Assembly: GCA_014885115.2 (NCBI GenBank)
Contig: WKLE02003700.1
Span: forward strand, 1-11,683
Length of the DNA stretch: 11,683 nt
Origin: Asterionellopsis glacialis
Taxonomy: Eukaryota > Bacillariophyta > Plagiogrammaphyceae > Rhaphoneidales > Asterionellopsidaceae
Direction: 5' to 3'
The translations under genes and the position numbers were made by a program. How positions within the stretch are numbered: position 1 is the first letter of the stretch; every line of letters starts with the position of its first letter. This document shows positions 1 through 8,068 of the stretch, piece after piece. The notes below the pieces were generated by a model. The model saw only the letters and a list, made by a program, of their open reading frames with translations. It was not told the origin of the DNA and did no database searches.

Positions 1-220
1 AGTGCAGATAATCAAAAAATGTTTGGTTGTCTTGGTTCGCGTTTCGCCTGTGTCGACCACGACGACCAAAACGACAGATCAACACACCCATAAAAAATAG
101 GAGATATTCAAGTAACACAAACAGGATTATCCGAGTCGTGGGGACGCCACTCTCTAGGTCTATTCCTACAGATCAGAACATCCTTTAGGACTAGTCTATA
201 TCCGCTCGACTGAAGATATC
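1..220 (+). promoter_or_regulatory. Upstream region and 5' leader of the ubiquitin-like membrane protein gene
   Basis: This stretch has no convincing coding capacity and should hold the core promoter and 5' UTR of the gene starting at 221. An in-frame TAG at 155-157, with no ATG between it and 221, fixes 221 as the first possible AUG in that frame. I see no clear TATA box, and diatom promoter elements are poorly defined, so no transcription start is proposed. Confidence 0.5.
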
Positions 221-3200
221 ATGTCGACTAACAGTGATGAAGATGATGAGAAAGGATCCGGGAAATATTCAAGATATGCTGCAATGCCATCAAGCATGCT
301 GGTATCTTCGTCTCCTCCTCCTCCGTCTCAAGATGGCAGTAGGCCTACCGCACAAATGATACCGTCCACAACGTTGAATGACAATAAAAATAACCATCAT
401 CTTGACGATAACGATAACCTTGACAAAAATGATATTCAATCGCTTCGAAAATGGATGGATGTTGCCTACAAAACAAATGATTATGAAGCTGTAATTGTTA
501 TTTCAAGATTGCTCATCCAACACAGGGATGGTCAAAGTAGTAGCAACAACGGCAGCGATATCCACAACCCCGACAACGAAAAAGGCACCACGGTACAAAT
601 ATATGTCAAGTCGCAAGATTTCTCATCTCCCTTGGTATTGCATGTACATCCAACTGATACTGTAGGTCAATTGAAAGAACAAATATATACAAAATCGTCC
701 ACCTTGGAGACGACAACGACTACTAGTACTAGTGATAAGGATAGTGATAGTAGTCTTCATCCTCTAAATCAGAAACTTATTTATTTTGGTAAAGTTTTAG
801 ATAACAATGAAGAGAAATTGATAGACTTGTCTGGTAGCAGTGGTATACAGGAAGGAACGACATTCCATTTAGTAAAACGTCTTCGTGGTGGAGACCAATC
901 TGGTGAAAGTGGCGTGTACGGTGCAGCATTGCCAAGTCAATTGTTAGTATCGCGAGAGGATACCATCAAGAAGAAAAAGGAACGTATAGAGCAGAAACTC
1001 AAGGCTGCGCAACCAAAGTTTTCAGCGCTACCAGCTGGACTTTTGGACGAAGAGGAGGAAGAAGAAAGCTTTTCTGATTCATCCATAGGTAATTATTCGG
1101 GTGCAGCTATGCCCTCTGCACTGATTGGGAAGCCAAGTCCAGAGCCTGTAGGGTCAGGAATACCCATGCACGTAGTGCAACAGAATAGGATGGAAATTAC
1201 TGTCAAAAATCTAGAAGGCAAAACGATACTTTGTACAAAGCTTAACACTGGTTACACCACTGTTGCCATGCTAAAAAATATGCTACACGAGGAGAAGGGA
1301 TATTTTCCAGTAGACCAACAACGTCTCCTCTTTGCGGGGAAGAACCTAGAAAATCATATGTATCTCTCAGAATATGGAGTTCAACCTTCATCCACTATAT
1401 ATTCAATTGAAAAAGTAGAAGGAGGTGGTGCAATGCCTTCTAAACTATTGGCCGAGAGAGACGACAGCCTTGAACCTGGCTTTACAAATGACGATTTTGG
1501 TCGGGTCGCATTGCCCTCGGGCATTCAATCAGAGGGCCATCATCAAAATCAAAATGAAGAAAACTGTATGATTAATATAACTCTTTCATCAACTGATATT
1601 ATTAGTGGACATCACATGGTACAAATCAATTCCAAGACAGCTACTATTGAAACTATTCAATCTGAAATATACCGCAAAATAGGTATTCCACCCTATGTTC
1701 AGCATTTAGTTTTAAAGGGAGTAGGCTTGCAAATCCCGACAGATAATGCCAGTCAAACGTTAGCATCCGAGTTTGGTATTCTGGATGGATCGACAGTGAT
1801 TTGTTCTATTGATCAAAATCATACTTCATCAAGAAGTGGCAGCAGTCGCTTAGAATTCGTTGTCAAGACACTTGCAGGCAAAGCTTCTCACATTGCTGTC
1901 GATTCTCCTGATGCTACTACTGTTAGAGCCGTGAAAGAAATACTATACAAGAAAGAAGGAATACCCGTGAACGAACAACGTCTTATCTTTGCTGGAAAAC
2001 AACTAGAAGACGATAAATATCTTTCGGAATATGGAATGCCACCTTGGTCAACTCTACATTTGGTGTTGAGACTACGAAAGGGGGCACCCAGCAAAGAGCT
2101 ACAAGAAAAGCTCAATAATGCATCATCTACAAATGATAAGGACCATACTAACAACCAGAATTATGGCTACTTTACTAATGATAACAAAGGCAAGACTCTT
2201 GCCATGTTTGGCCTGCAATCTATAGACCAACTTCAAGAAATGAAGTCGATCACGGTCAACTTCAAGCGCAACGCAAAAGGACCAAGCACTAATGTAATGA
2301 AAAAAGTGGCAAAGGATCATATTAACGGCACATCTAAAGTTGAATATAAAAATTATCCGGATATAAACGTTGCAATTAGTGCAGAAGAATACCTGTCCGA
2401 TGTCTTGGACAAAGGTGATGATATATTTGACAGAGATGGCGATGCTTCGGGTGTTGACAATATGTCAGACAATGTCAAAGAATCCGACCTAATGTTGAAA
2501 TGGATGATTGGTAGCGGAAATGTCAATAGTTCTGAAACCATAAAATTCTCTTCGGGATCAATTGCAGTACGAGAAAAAAATTTCAATAGTATTGATGCCT
2601 TTTGGAGGAGAACAAAAAATGAAGTGATATCCTCCTTGTCCATGCAGAAAGATATAGGTCCACTCCCATCTCCTCCTCCCTCTACTGGCATGCCCATGCC
2701 GGAACCCACTTATGTAGCTCAACCGCCGCCACCAGCTCCAATGCCAATGCCAGGACCCTCTAGTCTGGTTCAACCGTCGCCACATCCAATGCCAATGCCA
2801 GATCAAATAGCTATGCCAGTAGGCTCTCCAATGCCAGCGGCTCCAATTCCGCTACCATATGAATTTGATGATGTTGACGGGGCGGCAATGCCGGATGAGG
2901 CGGCAATGCCGCAGAGGATTGATTTGAACTGCTGCCGTTGTGTATCTTTGGTTTGTCTGGCAAAACTCATACCTCGCTGGGATTTACAATCGGCCAAGGA
3001 TCAACATCGGAATCGGCGAATCACTGACGAAAAAGAACGCGAAGAAGCTTGGAGTAATTATATTGAAAATCATCCAGATATAGGTGTGATTACGTTAGCC
3101 TATATGCATTCAGGTAACTCCCATAAGTTTTTGGCTTTTTTTGTGCGATTCCTGCTGGTGGCACTTGTCGTGGTTCAATTGATAATTCCTATTCTGGTGG

Positions 3201-3766
3201 CATACAATGAAGCGTCTCAATATTACGACAACGAAGAAGGGACACCAATATATTGCCCATCAACTGCTGATGCTTTGAATCGGACTTTGGCGGTTACCAT
3301 TGGAATCATATACCTTGGAAAACTAACCTTCATTTGTCTTCAAAAGTTTTCGGATAGTGACAACTCACCTGTATTGGATGAAAGTGAATACGGAGGTACA
3401 ATTCAACTTGCCATCGCTGCTGATCGATGGATGCATCTGGTGTATGAACCCGGTATTTATATGTTAAATTTATGGATTGTGTACATCACACTCGAACCGT
3501 TGGATATGGTTTTGAATGCGTTAGCCATGGAATTCATATTACAACTTGATGATGAATTGAAACCTATATATCTTGCTGTCTTTGAACCTGACATTGATTC
3601 ATACAAGGAAGAAAACAATGAAAATGGAACAAAAAGAATTGGGTCACGACAGTACGTTATAGTAGTTTTGTCTTCTCTGCTAAGTCTGTGGTCCATGATT
3701 TTCCTTTGTGTCGGCATTTATGCCGCCACGATCTATCTTCCTATATGCAAACCTGGTGAATCGTAG
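221..3766 (+). CDS. Multi-ubiquitin-like-domain protein with C-terminal four-pass membrane domain
   Basis: The 1181-residue protein is read without introns. Four ubiquitin-like domains are visible. Ubl1 (about 124-224) has a Ser/Thr-rich insert and ends in RLRGG. Ubl2 (about 324-399) contains [12 protein letters not shown]. Ubl3 (about 450-530) is diverged. Ubl4 (about 544-621) is closest to ubiquitin, with [17 protein letters not shown] and a [10 protein letters not shown] end. A short motif recurs between and beside them: AAMPSSML (20-27), AALPSQLL (235-242), SALPAGLL (268-275), AAMPSALI (295-302), GAMPSKLL (403-410) and VALPSGIQ (429-436). Residues 630-812 are acidic or polar with no domain I recognise; 813-897 are Pro/Met-rich. 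Hydrophobic segments lie near 972-994, 1022-1040, 1079-1109 and 1145-1173; the third region carries [12 protein letters not shown], which I recall from diatom membrane proteins of unknown function. The protein probably sits in a membrane with the Ubl array exposed to cytosol. Ubl and membrane calls are firm; function is unknown. Confidence 0.92.
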   Translation: MSTNSDEDDEKGSGKYSRYAAMPSSMLVSSSPPPPSQDGSRPTAQMIPSTTLNDNKNNHHLDDNDNLDKNDIQSLRKWMDVAYKTNDYEAVIVISRLLIQHRDGQSSSNNGSDIHNPDNEKGTTVQIYVKSQDFSSPLVLHVHPTDTVGQLKEQIYTKSSTLETTTTTSTSDKDSDSSLHPLNQKLIYFGKVLDNNEEKLIDLSGSSGIQEGTTFHLVKRLRGGDQSGESGVYGAALPSQLLVSREDTIKKKKERIEQKLKAAQPKFSALPAGLLDEEEEEESFSDSSIGNYSGAAMPSALIGKPSPEPVGSGIPMHVVQQNRMEITVKNLEGKTILCTKLNTGYTTVAMLKNMLHEEKGYFPVDQQRLLFAGKNLENHMYLSEYGVQPSSTIYSIEKVEGGGAMPSKLLAERDDSLEPGFTNDDFGRVALPSGIQSEGHHQNQNEENCMINITLSSTDIISGHHMVQINSKTATIETIQSEIYRKIGIPPYVQHLVLKGVGLQIPTDNASQTLASEFGILDGSTVICSIDQNHTSSRSGSSRLEFVVKTLAGKASHIAVDSPDATTVRAVKEILYKKEGIPVNEQRLIFAGKQLEDDKYLSEYGMPPWSTLHLVLRLRKGAPSKELQEKLNNASSTNDKDHTNNQNYGYFTNDNKGKTLAMFGLQSIDQLQEMKSITVNFKRNAKGPSTNVMKKVAKDHINGTSKVEYKNYPDINVAISAEEYLSDVLDKGDDIFDRDGDASGVDNMSDNVKESDLMLKWMIGSGNVNSSETIKFSSGSIAVREKNFNSIDAFWRRTKNEVISSLSMQKDIGPLPSPPPSTGMPMPEPTYVAQPPPPAPMPMPGPSSLVQPSPHPMPMPDQIAMPVGSPMPAAPIPLPYEFDDVDGAAMPDEAAMPQRIDLNCCRCVSLVCLAKLIPRWDLQSAKDQHRNRRITDEKEREEAWSNYIENHPDIGVITLAYMHSGNSHKFLAFFVRFLLVALVVVQLIIPILVAYNEASQYYDNEEGTPIYCPSTADALNRTLAVTIGIIYLGKLTFICLQKFSDSDNSPVLDESEYGGTIQLAIAADRWMHLVYEPGIYMLNLWIVYITLEPLDMVLNALAMEFILQLDDELKPIYLAVFEPDIDSYKEENNENGTKRIGSRQYVIVVLSSLLSLWSMIFLCVGIYAATIYLPICKPGES
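2657..2911 (+). repeat. Pro/Met-rich repeat region inside the Ubl membrane protein
   Basis: Residues 813-897 are a low-complexity linker of PMPMP units. A block reading roughly QPxPxPMPMP occurs twice (DNA near 2718-2753 and 2770-2800), preceded by a GMPMPEP unit. It ends in two AAMP tetrapeptides at 888-891 and 894-897 that echo the AMPS motif of the N-terminal half. The region joins the cytosolic-looking half to the membrane domain. It could be a flexible spacer or a binding site for proline-recognising domains; neither is shown by sequence alone. Confidence 0.75.
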
Positions 3767-5809
3767 AGACAATGACAGCGCATATGCACCCATCATTCTC
3801 GATGTTATTTTTGTTTCAAATTTGCGTACTACAATTTTATATAATGTTTTAGTAATTTATGTGTATTGTCTTTTTGCCATTATGTACAAGGAAAACCTAA
3901 TGATTAGTTTACAAATAGATTACTTTTGGAATTGCAGCAACTGATCAAGTGGCAAAGTTGACACTACGACGTTTTAGAATTCCACAATATACAACTGTTT
4001 CATGGCAAAAAATAATTTTGTTTCCTTGGAAATGCAATCCGTTTTATGGCATGTTCACTATCTTTCTCCTTTTGTGAGAGTTGTGAGATAGTTTGTAAGC
4101 ACTTTCGTCAACCTTGATACAACTGTGTAGATATTAGTACTTTTGCTCAAAAGCTCACAGCATCAAAATATGCTGAAACTTTTATTTGATGTTGGCATTC
4201 AAATTGTTTTTGTTTTTTCGTTTGTGTCGTCTCCACTATTCTGGGAAGTAAAACATGTTTTCTTACGCAGTCTTGGAGGTCTTTGGTCGTTGCGAATGCT
4301 ACTTGGTAGATCATTACATAACTAACTCACACCTACTGAAGGAACCCGTTTTGCCTCTGGCAACCTTGTCGTCATTGATCTCATCGCGATCAATTTCCGA
4401 CCACCCCCTCCCCCCTCTTCCTTTGCGGTGTCATTCTGCTCTCTTCGCCGTCTTCTGTTTGCTTCTTGAATGTAATTTCCGGTGCTGCGTACAACCTGCA
4501 TATCGCAATGATCCCCAGTGGTCCTCTTGAAAGCCATAACTTCATTAGTACTACGAAACGCGACCTCAAACTACGTATCACACGGTCCCCAGTATAGTAA
4601 GTCTAAGTAATGTATGCTACATTTTGATATGGATTCTATATTTCTTTCGTGTTGTTGCGTTGGTACCTTCATACAAGTACGTACAATGAAACAAACAAAA
4701 AAGGAACACAGAATGTAATGAATTCCTTGAAGGGAAAAAAGTTCATGCTGATTGTTGATATAATAAATGAGACAGTCTCGTACGTATATTCATTCTTACT
4801 TCTAACAACTTCATTCTACTGTAGAAGTAGAGCAATATAATTGTGAATTCTACAATCAGAAAAGACCTATTTTGGACCTTGTCTCTTTGTATTTAGGTGC
4901 TTGTTGTCGAACATACATCTACATCTTTATTTTTTGCAAAATTGTCGGTGACGATGGGCGATTCAGAAGACGTGGCATGGGAAATATAGAAGATAACGCA
5001 ACGAGCGGTAGTCCTACTCTAGGTTGTTGAGGTGCAGCACTGTGACTATCTTTTAGAATCCAATCCAATCGCACGTTCAAAAAATGAGGTGTTTGAACCT
5101 GTGAAGATTTTGGAGGGAAATTCTGACATAAATAATACACACACATACAAATAAGGATTGATTCATGTGTGATCAGCCGGTAGCACAATGTACTAGACAG
5201 CTATAACGGCTACGGTTATGATGGCAACTGACACCCAATACCTATAGAATTTAAGTTTCCAGAAGTAATGAATACAGTGCGTAGAAAATGGTAGTCTGTG
5301 CATACCCGGGACTTGCAAATATACAGAGTATGCAAATGAAGAGAAGTAGAAGTATGGAAAACCGTTGAATGTCGGATATTTTAACGGTTACAGTTGCATG
5401 ATATCTTGAAATGTTACTTTCTACGTGTCCGTTCCGTATTATCCTCACGCTGGATTTTTAATATTAAAAATTACTTAAGAAGCGAACCAATAAACATAAT
5501 TTTTCACAGAATTCACTGTGGAATATGCAGGTAGGCGGTGGTAGAAAACATGCCTTTTACAGAAGTCCTACACGACCGAAGTATTGTGGTATAATATCAG
5601 GTAGATTGAACTGCAGTGCTGGGACAGATTGGAGATGCAGGCTCGTAACATAAAAGTGAGAAATAAGAAATAAGAGACTCGGCACGCTCACAACAAAAAA
5701 CGAGAAATGAATCTGCGTGTCATCTGCGATTAAGTAAAAAGAGAAACAAGAGTTCTCATTGCACATCAAGTTAAGTGAAGGCAAAGACGAAGACGGAGAG
5801 GCAATCAAG
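3767..5809. other. Gene-poor intergenic region of about 2 kb
   Basis: I find no open frame here with domain content, and the longest frames (about 60-90 codons) lack recognisable motifs. It must contain the 3' UTR of the upstream gene and the promoter and 5' UTR of the gene at 5810. A pyrimidine-rich stretch lies at about 4399-4470, an 18-bp AT palindrome at 5454-5471, and purine-rich leader-like DNA at about 5640-5809. CpG is present at ordinary density, unlike the region after 8940. A small or heavily spliced gene or a non-coding RNA cannot be excluded. Confidence 0.6.
5454..5471. repeat. Perfect 18-bp AT-only palindrome
   Basis: The sequence ATTTTTAAT followed by ATTAAAAAT is a perfect inverted repeat with no spacer. 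It lies about 340 bases before the ATG at 5810. It could be a dimeric regulator site or a chance product of AT-rich DNA; nothing else in the sequence supports a role. Confidence 0.6.
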
Positions 5810-6631
5810 ATGGTAGACCGCAAACCATCGTTTATTCGTAAATTACAGAGAAAAGTGTCAAGGAAAGGGAAAGAAGAAAATAATGATCAAGCCATAGATT
5901 ATAGTTTGTCTGCCTCGAGTTCTACAGAAGAAAGTTCTTCGAGATTTTATGGCAGGCTTTATGGCGATGAGTATGATGATTACGAGTTAAACAATTCTCG
6001 TAATAATGCATCTCTCCGCCTCAAGAGTTGTTTGAAGAAAAAGAAGAACAAAGAGCAGCAAGACAGAGACACAGCAGAAACCGAAACTATGAAAAAACCA
6101 TCATCGTCCGTATCATTTAGCAATATTCAGATACGCGAATACGAACGTATAGCTGGTGATAATCCATCTGTTTCCAGGGGTGTACCAATTAGTATCGGCT
6201 GGTCTTATTGCTACTATGATCCCAATAACAAGGACGAGGAAGAAGGTGACGTGACTTGTGCTGATGATTCCACAAGAACAACATCATCCACAACATCATC
6301 CACAACATCATCATGTACAGATCCTCATGTACCTGTCGATATTGATATTGATGCGTATGAAGAGGAGCGAGATGGAAAACGTCGTCATTTGCGGTCCGCA
6401 TTAATGTTGAGTTCCTTTGAACGTTCCTTTATATTACGTGAATGGGGTATTGTCGAAAGTCATATCCGTCAGGCTACCAAGGAAGCTGATAAAATGCGAG
6501 CTAATTTTATATCCAAACAAATTAAATATCATAAAAAAATGGTTGCCCAAGGAAAACGTAATCAAAAGTTGCAAAAAATCAGACAAGACAAGCAGAAAAA
6601 GCTTGAAAGTACAAGAAGTGCTTCACAATAA
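5810..6631 (+). CDS. Basic diatom-type protein with conserved REYxR..GDNPxVxxG..IGW block, function unknown
   Basis: This encodes 273 residues without introns. The first ATG in frame (AAGATGG context) is taken as the start; the frame also reads 17 codons further back to a TTG, which is not a credible eukaryotic start. In order: a basic, possibly helical N-terminus (4-21); a Ser-rich and then acidic Tyr/Asp stretch (about 30-60); SCLKKKKNK at 73-81; the central block [20 protein letters not shown] (100-119) continuing [11 protein letters not shown] (121-131); an acidic segment and a TTSS repeat (about 145-170); then helix-prone sequence rising to a Lys/Arg-rich tail (225-267) that may form a coiled coil or bind nucleic acid or acidic partners. 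I recall the central block from many diatom proteins, none with a known role. There is no signal peptide or membrane segment, so it is probably cytosolic or nuclear. SCLK and SVSF loosely resemble PP1-docking SILK and RVxF motifs (inference). Confidence 0.88.
   Translation: MVDRKPSFIRKLQRKVSRKGKEENNDQAIDYSLSASSSTEESSSRFYGRLYGDEYDDYELNNSRNNASLRLKSCLKKKKNKEQQDRDTAETETMKKPSSSVSFSNIQIREYERIAGDNPSVSRGVPISIGWSYCYYDPNNKDEEEGDVTCADDSTRTTSSTTSSTTSSCTDPHVPVDIDIDAYEEERDGKRRHLRSALMLSSFERSFILREWGIVESHIRQATKEADKMRANFISKQIKYHKKMVAQGKRNQKLQKIRQDKQKKLESTRSASQ
6278..6312 (+). repeat. 12-bp coding minisatellite (TTSS repeat)
   Basis: The unit ACAACATCATCC is repeated just under three times in tandem. It is in frame and encodes Thr-Thr-Ser-Ser units in the acidic spacer of the protein at 5810-6631. 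Because the unit is a multiple of three, length changes keep the frame, so copy number may vary between strains. Confidence 0.85.
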
Positions 6632-7286
6632 AAAGTAACAACGACAACAAAGAAGTAAGCAAAGAAGAGAAAATTTTGAACAAAGACTTGATACAAAACA
6701 CAAAAGAGCAAGAAATTAGAGATTCACAGTCAAGCAAGAGAATGTAAATCAAACAAAAGAGTGAACTAGAGTTGGTATATGTTGTATACTCTGTACATAT
6801 CCAAGATTTTTATCTGTGTTACACGGACACGCTACAAGATGGAAAGATTGTTAATGATCCAACATGATAATTATTATAGTATGGTATTGTGTTCATCCCG
6901 AACTGAGCAGTCTTCTAGAGTCTACATAATATTATGCTTTGGCAACATTTGGATCATGCGTACTTCATCAGATTATTTTCAAATGGTAATGGAGACACAA
7001 AGTATTTTGATTGCAGTTTATAGTTTGGCTTATCCGCTGTATTCCTATTGTACATTCATACAAAATATTTGATACTCAGTAGTATGCTTCGTGTCTCGCC
7101 GGTGTCTACCGCCAATGATCTGCAAAATAATTTGAGATGTTTTACTTGTGATTGATTATGGCGCTTGTTAGAGATAAAGTCCAGTAGCATCTTGATATCA
7201 AACGCATAGGAACCAATGGAACATCATGCACCACAATATCATAAAGATCTTTAGATTTCTATAAACTTTTCTATTGATTGATTTCT

Positions 7287-7433
7287 AGTTCTCTCTCTCG
7301 AGAAAGGCAAAAGAAATACATTTTTGGATACCGCGTCCTGACATTAAATAAAAGTCTTAAACCCAACAAAAAATGTTCCTCTAGAGAGAGAGACTCCCTA
7401 GCTAGAGAGTTCTCTCTACTCTCTCTAGAGAGG
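7287..7433. repeat. GA/CT-rich foldback (imperfect inverted repeats)
   Basis: A CT-rich arm at 7287-7307 ending TCGAGAAAGG is imperfectly complementary to a GA-rich arm at 7376-7395 (TTCCTCTAGAGAGAGAGACT), with about 70 bases between. Nested just downstream is TAGAGAG-TT-CTCTCTA at 7403-7418, flanked by a further CTCTCTCTAGAGAGG arm at 7419-7433 that can pair back to 7378-7392. Several alternative hairpins are therefore possible. It could be a small non-autonomous foldback element, or a GAGA-type repeat in promoter DNA; no target-site duplication was identified. Confidence 0.6.
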
Positions 7434-7475
7434 GCGGCCTAAAGACAAACTTCCGATTCACATACCTGGTACTGT

Positions 7476-7497
7476 GCGAGCACCTTTTGGGGCTCGC
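7476..7497. repeat. GC-rich hairpin
   Basis: GCGAGC at 7476-7481 pairs perfectly with GCTCGC at 7492-7497. Inside, an A/G mismatch is followed by two more C-G pairs closing a TTTT loop. It stands out in AT-rich surroundings about 570 bases before the gene 3 ATG. It is not followed by a T-run, so it is not a bacterial-type terminator. Confidence 0.55.
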
Positions 7498-7535
7498 CAA
7501 GTAAGAAGAGAATATCTATCATGTCAACAGTATTT

Positions 7536-7807
7536 CGACGTCGTAGGTGCTACATAATACATGTCTAGATGTACGTTTTGTTGAGACGTTTGTATGTACC
7601 TGGTATTTACTAGGAGTATTATTTATATTGTTAAATAAAAAAATGACTCATCTAAAATCCGTTGAACAATCAAAAAATCCTTGGCACCACAGTAGGGAAT
7701 GGTACAATAGAAAAATTGACGTACACCATACAGACGTCGGTGTCATCCACTAAGATTTTTTTCCCCTGTTTTGGTGATCTTTCTTGCACCGTTGCATGTT
7801 GACGTCA
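7536..7807. promoter_or_regulatory. Cluster of ACGT-core (bZIP/CRE-like) sites upstream of the plastid protein gene
   Basis: Four sites are visible: CGACGTCG (7536-7543), TGACGT (7717-7722), GACGTC (7733-7738) and the palindrome TTGACGTCAA (7799-7808), which holds the full CRE octamer TGACGTCA at 7800-7807, 262 bases before the ATG at 8069. I saw no GACGTC hexamer elsewhere in the window. TGACGT and ACGTCA match the CO2/cAMP-responsive elements described for Phaeodactylum carbonic anhydrase promoters, which bZIP factors bind. Regulation of this gene by such factors is inference. Confidence 0.4.
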
Positions 7808-8011
7808 AGCAATATCATGTCACAGATCACAGTTTACTGTCATTCTCGGACTGCTTCGGTCAAAGATCACACTTGAAGAGTTAGTTATTGGTCTGTAGAG
7901 AGATCTCACAGTCAACGAGTTACATTCCAGGCACGCCGGAGCACAGACAGTTGTGAAAAGAGAAAGAGAGGAAGATAACAAGTTCAAAAGAAATCCTCAA
8001 CTCGTGTATTT

Positions 8012-8059
8012 GTTCTTTTTCACATTATTTCGACACGCTACCATCACAGTGAAAAGAAC
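8012..8059 (+). promoter_or_regulatory. Possible 5'-UTR hairpin just before the gene 3 start codon
   Basis: GTTCTTTTTCAC (8012-8023) is complementary to GTGAAAAGAAC (8049-8059) over 11 pairs with one bulged T, leaving a 25-base loop. The structure ends 9 bases before the ATG at 8069. A second GTGAAAAGAG at 7953-7962 could compete for the same 5' arm over about 9 pairs. If the transcript starts upstream of 8012, the helix would lie in the scanning path of the ribosome. The transcription start is not known. Confidence 0.4.
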
Positions 8060-8068
8060 GAAGTGAAT

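Larger units (their letters stand above)
6632..8068. other. Intergenic region with repeats and the gene 3 promoter
   Basis: No open frame here looks like a gene. The first 140 bases or so (6632-6770) are strongly A- and purine-rich and T-poor and are probably the 3' UTR of the upstream gene; an AATAAA lies across its stop codon at 6627-6632. Further on come a GA/CT foldback (7287-7433), a GC hairpin (7476-7497), ACGT-core sites (7536-7807) and a possible 5'-UTR hairpin (8012-8059), each listed separately. CpG is at normal density. Confidence 0.6.

Noticed and set aside
2353..2709. Antisense open frame of 118 codons inside gene 1
   Set aside because: It is a shadow of the long Ubl protein frame, which has clear domain content.
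221..3766. A polyubiquitin precursor gene
   Set aside because: The Ubl domains are diverged, separated by long linkers, and followed by a membrane domain; they are not head-to-tail identical ubiquitin units.
4143..4530. Overlapping open frames of 60 and 91 codons on the plus strand
   Set aside because: They are hydrophobic and Cys-rich by composition only, overlap each other in different frames, and have no recognisable motif.
4322..4537. 71-codon minus-strand frame with a poly-Gly and Arg-rich stretch
   Set aside because: Its odd composition is explained by the complementary C/T-rich tract; there is no independent support for coding.
4919..5188. 89-codon open frame on the minus strand
   Set aside because: It shows no domain, signal peptide or family resemblance, and a frame of this length is expected by chance in 2 kb of DNA.
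5759..5809. Upstream extension of gene 2 to a TTG
   Set aside because: TTG is not a normal eukaryotic start, and the ATG at 5810 has a good AAG-ATG-G context.
6779..7072. 97-codon frame starting with ATG after gene 2
   Set aside because: Its composition is typical of translated AT-rich intergenic DNA and no family is recognised.
7547..7753. 68-codon plus-strand frame
   Set aside because: It has no ATG at its start, no domain, and overlaps the ACGT-site cluster.
8063..8068. Start of gene 3 at GTG two codons upstream
   Set aside because: The ATG at 8069 gives a complete signal peptide and is the normal start type.
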